A stretch of 6,819 nt of DNA, from contig JAHJTU010000036.1 of assembly GCA_018829485.1 (NCBI GenBank), positions 1 through 6,819 on the forward strand, written 5' to 3'. The notes beneath the pieces were generated by a model, which saw nothing but the letters and a program-made list of their open reading frames with translations, made no database searches and was not told the DNA's origin. The position numbers were made by a program, and so were the translations under genes. The number at the start of each line of letters is the position of its first letter. Within the stretch, counting starts at the first letter, position 1. Source of the stretch: Nanobdellota archaeon. GTDB lineage: Archaea > Nanobdellota > Nanobdellia > Pacearchaeales > UBA12030. Below are positions 6,003 through 6,819 of the stretch, piece after piece.

Positions 6003-6662
6003 ATGAAAATAGGCATAAACTTCAGTGGAGCAATAGCAGATATTAATGCATTGAAAAGCAAATATGCAAAAGTATTATTTGATATTGATTTGCCAATAGA
6101 AGAAACAGAACCATACATAGGAAAAAAGCAAAAACTTGATTCAGAACAATATCATTTAATCCAAAAACTTGTTTATAATGATAAAGTTGTTTTGAATAGT
6201 ACGCAAGAAATCCCAGATTCATTTAATTCTATGAGAAAATTAAGAGAAGATAATCATGATTTAACTATAATTGTTTCAAAATTTTCATTAGAAGAGTCAG
6301 AAGAATATGTAAGAGATTGGTTAATGCAAAAAAGTAATGGTTATTTTGGTGATTTAGATATAATACATATAAAAAATGAGTATAATGATATATATGCTCT
6401 TAATGAAAAAAACATAAAAGTTTTAATTGATGATAATTTCAGGAGATTAGAATTAATATCGGGAAATGAAAAAAGCAATATAGATTATCTTTTCTTTTTC
6501 AGAAAGCCATATAATGCAATGTATCATGTTCCTGAAGATTGGAATAGATTATTAGTTCATTATTGGAATGAAATCTATCAAAAAATATGTGAATTAAATA
6601 AATTTAATCCAAAAAATTCAAAACAATCTTCAGTATTTTCTCAGAGAGATCACCAACAGTAA
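6003..6662 (+). CDS. HAD-like protein with degenerate catalytic motif (5'-nucleotidase-like?)
   Basis: 219 residues, starting 27 bp after dut, with GAGG at 5991-5994 before the ATG. The fold guess rests on HAD-style signposts. The N-terminal MKIGINFSGAIADI aligns with the motif I pattern KIGIDFDGTIAD; LTIIVSKFS (87-95) looks like motif II with S92; KNIKVLIDDN (136-145) looks like motifs III/IV with Asp143-Asp144. In motif I the nucleophile Asp is Asn6, the acid/base Asp is Ser8 and the Thr is Ala10. Phosphatase chemistry by the usual aspartyl-phosphate route should therefore be lost, while the binding-side Asp pair is kept. Family members include 5'(3')-deoxyribonucleotidases, which would suit a dNTP operon, but a catalytic role is not supported; a regulatory or binding role is inference. 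The last ~20 residues are polar and overlap the opposite-strand thymidylate kinase gene. Confidence 0.78.
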   Translation: MKIGINFSGAIADINALKSKYAKVLFDIDLPIEETEPYIGKKQKLDSEQYHLIQKLVYNDKVVLNSTQEIPDSFNSMRKLREDNHDLTIIVSKFSLEESEEYVRDWLMQKSNGYFGDLDIIHIKNEYNDIYALNEKNIKVLIDDNFRRLELISGNEKSNIDYLFFFRKPYNAMYHVPEDWNRLLVHYWNEIYQKICELNKFNPKNSKQSSVFSQRDHQQ

Positions 6663-6819
6663 GTCTTCTAACATCATCAGACATGCAATCAACAACTTTC
6701 CAATCAAAGATTTTTGCTGCAATAGGATATGTTTTATGAACTTCCATTGCATATGAAACATCTTTTTCATGAATATCTTTCTGCCTTCCTTGAATTTGCA
6801 TTGCTTTTTCAGCAACATC
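6604..6819 (-). CDS. tmk: Thymidylate kinase, C-terminal end (partial)
   Basis: The minus-strand frame is open from the window's right edge and stops at TAA (6606-6604), giving the last 71 residues; the start lies outside. The fragment begins DVAEKAMQIQGRQKDIHEKD, matching the lid region of archaeal-type thymidylate kinases (Asp-Val, then an Arg, then DIHEKD). It continues with a helix, then AAKIFDWKVVDCMSDD, the usual pattern of a strand ending in VVDC/VIDA before a short C-terminal helix. The enzyme phosphorylates dTMP to dTDP with ATP in the cytoplasm. It fits the pathway of the plus-strand genes but is transcribed toward them, so it must have its own promoter. Its 3' end overlaps the HAD-like gene by 59 bp. 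Confidence 0.85.
   Translation of the reverse strand, partial: DVAEKAMQIQGRQKDIHEKDVSYAMEVHKTYPIAAKIFDWKVVDCMSDDVRRLTVGDLSEKILKIVLNFLD

Noticed and set aside
1..6819. CRISPR array, tRNA or rRNA gene, insertion sequence
   Set aside because: No regularly spaced repeats, cloverleaf or rRNA-like stretch, transposase, or flanking terminal repeats were seen on either strand.

Overview
The window is about 6.8 kb of AT-rich, purine-loaded DNA. It is almost free of CpG (13 by my hand count), and arginine is written nearly always as AGA/AGG. It most resembles a small-genome archaeon of the DPANN type (Woesearchaeota/Pacearchaeota-like). The reasons are TTTATATA-type TATA boxes, several starts without a clear Shine-Dalgarno, a thymidylate kinase with the KDIHEKD signature, and an intein-bearing class II ribonucleotide reductase. 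This assignment is inference: nrdR is mainly a bacterial gene, and a low-GC bacterium is not excluded.

Layout. (1) Positions 1-196 are the 3' end of an ornithine carbamoyltransferase gene. (2) Positions 237-851 hold an unrecognised 204-residue soluble protein. (3) Positions 852-1023 are a regulatory gap with an AT-only imperfect hairpin, two TATA-like elements and a 14/16 match to the NrdR box. (4) Positions 1024-6662 are a same-strand gene run: nrdR (repressor), a small thioredoxin, nrdJ (adenosylcobalamin-dependent RNR with a 354-residue intein), dut (dUTPase), and a HAD-like protein lacking its catalytic aspartates. (5) Positions 6604-6819, on the minus strand, are the 3' end of a thymidylate kinase gene that overlaps the HAD-like gene tail to tail by 59 bp.

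The genes form a compact deoxynucleotide-supply module. NrdJ would reduce ribonucleotides, the thioredoxin is a plausible electron donor, dUTPase makes dUMP and removes dUTP, and thymidylate kinase phosphorylates dTMP. NrdR, a dATP/ATP-sensing repressor, would bind the box in front of its own gene and set expression of the whole run.

The most notable point is the intein. It sits exactly before the thiyl-radical cysteine of NrdJ (ATNP | intein | CGEQPL), so the enzyme cannot work unless it is spliced out. Its last two residues are Arg-Gly instead of the usual His-Asn, yet blocks A, B and F and both LAGLIDADG motifs look intact. Either splicing is non-canonical or the intein is crippled. The second point is the HAD-like protein, whose motif I reads GINFSGAIAD where GIDFDGTIAD is expected.
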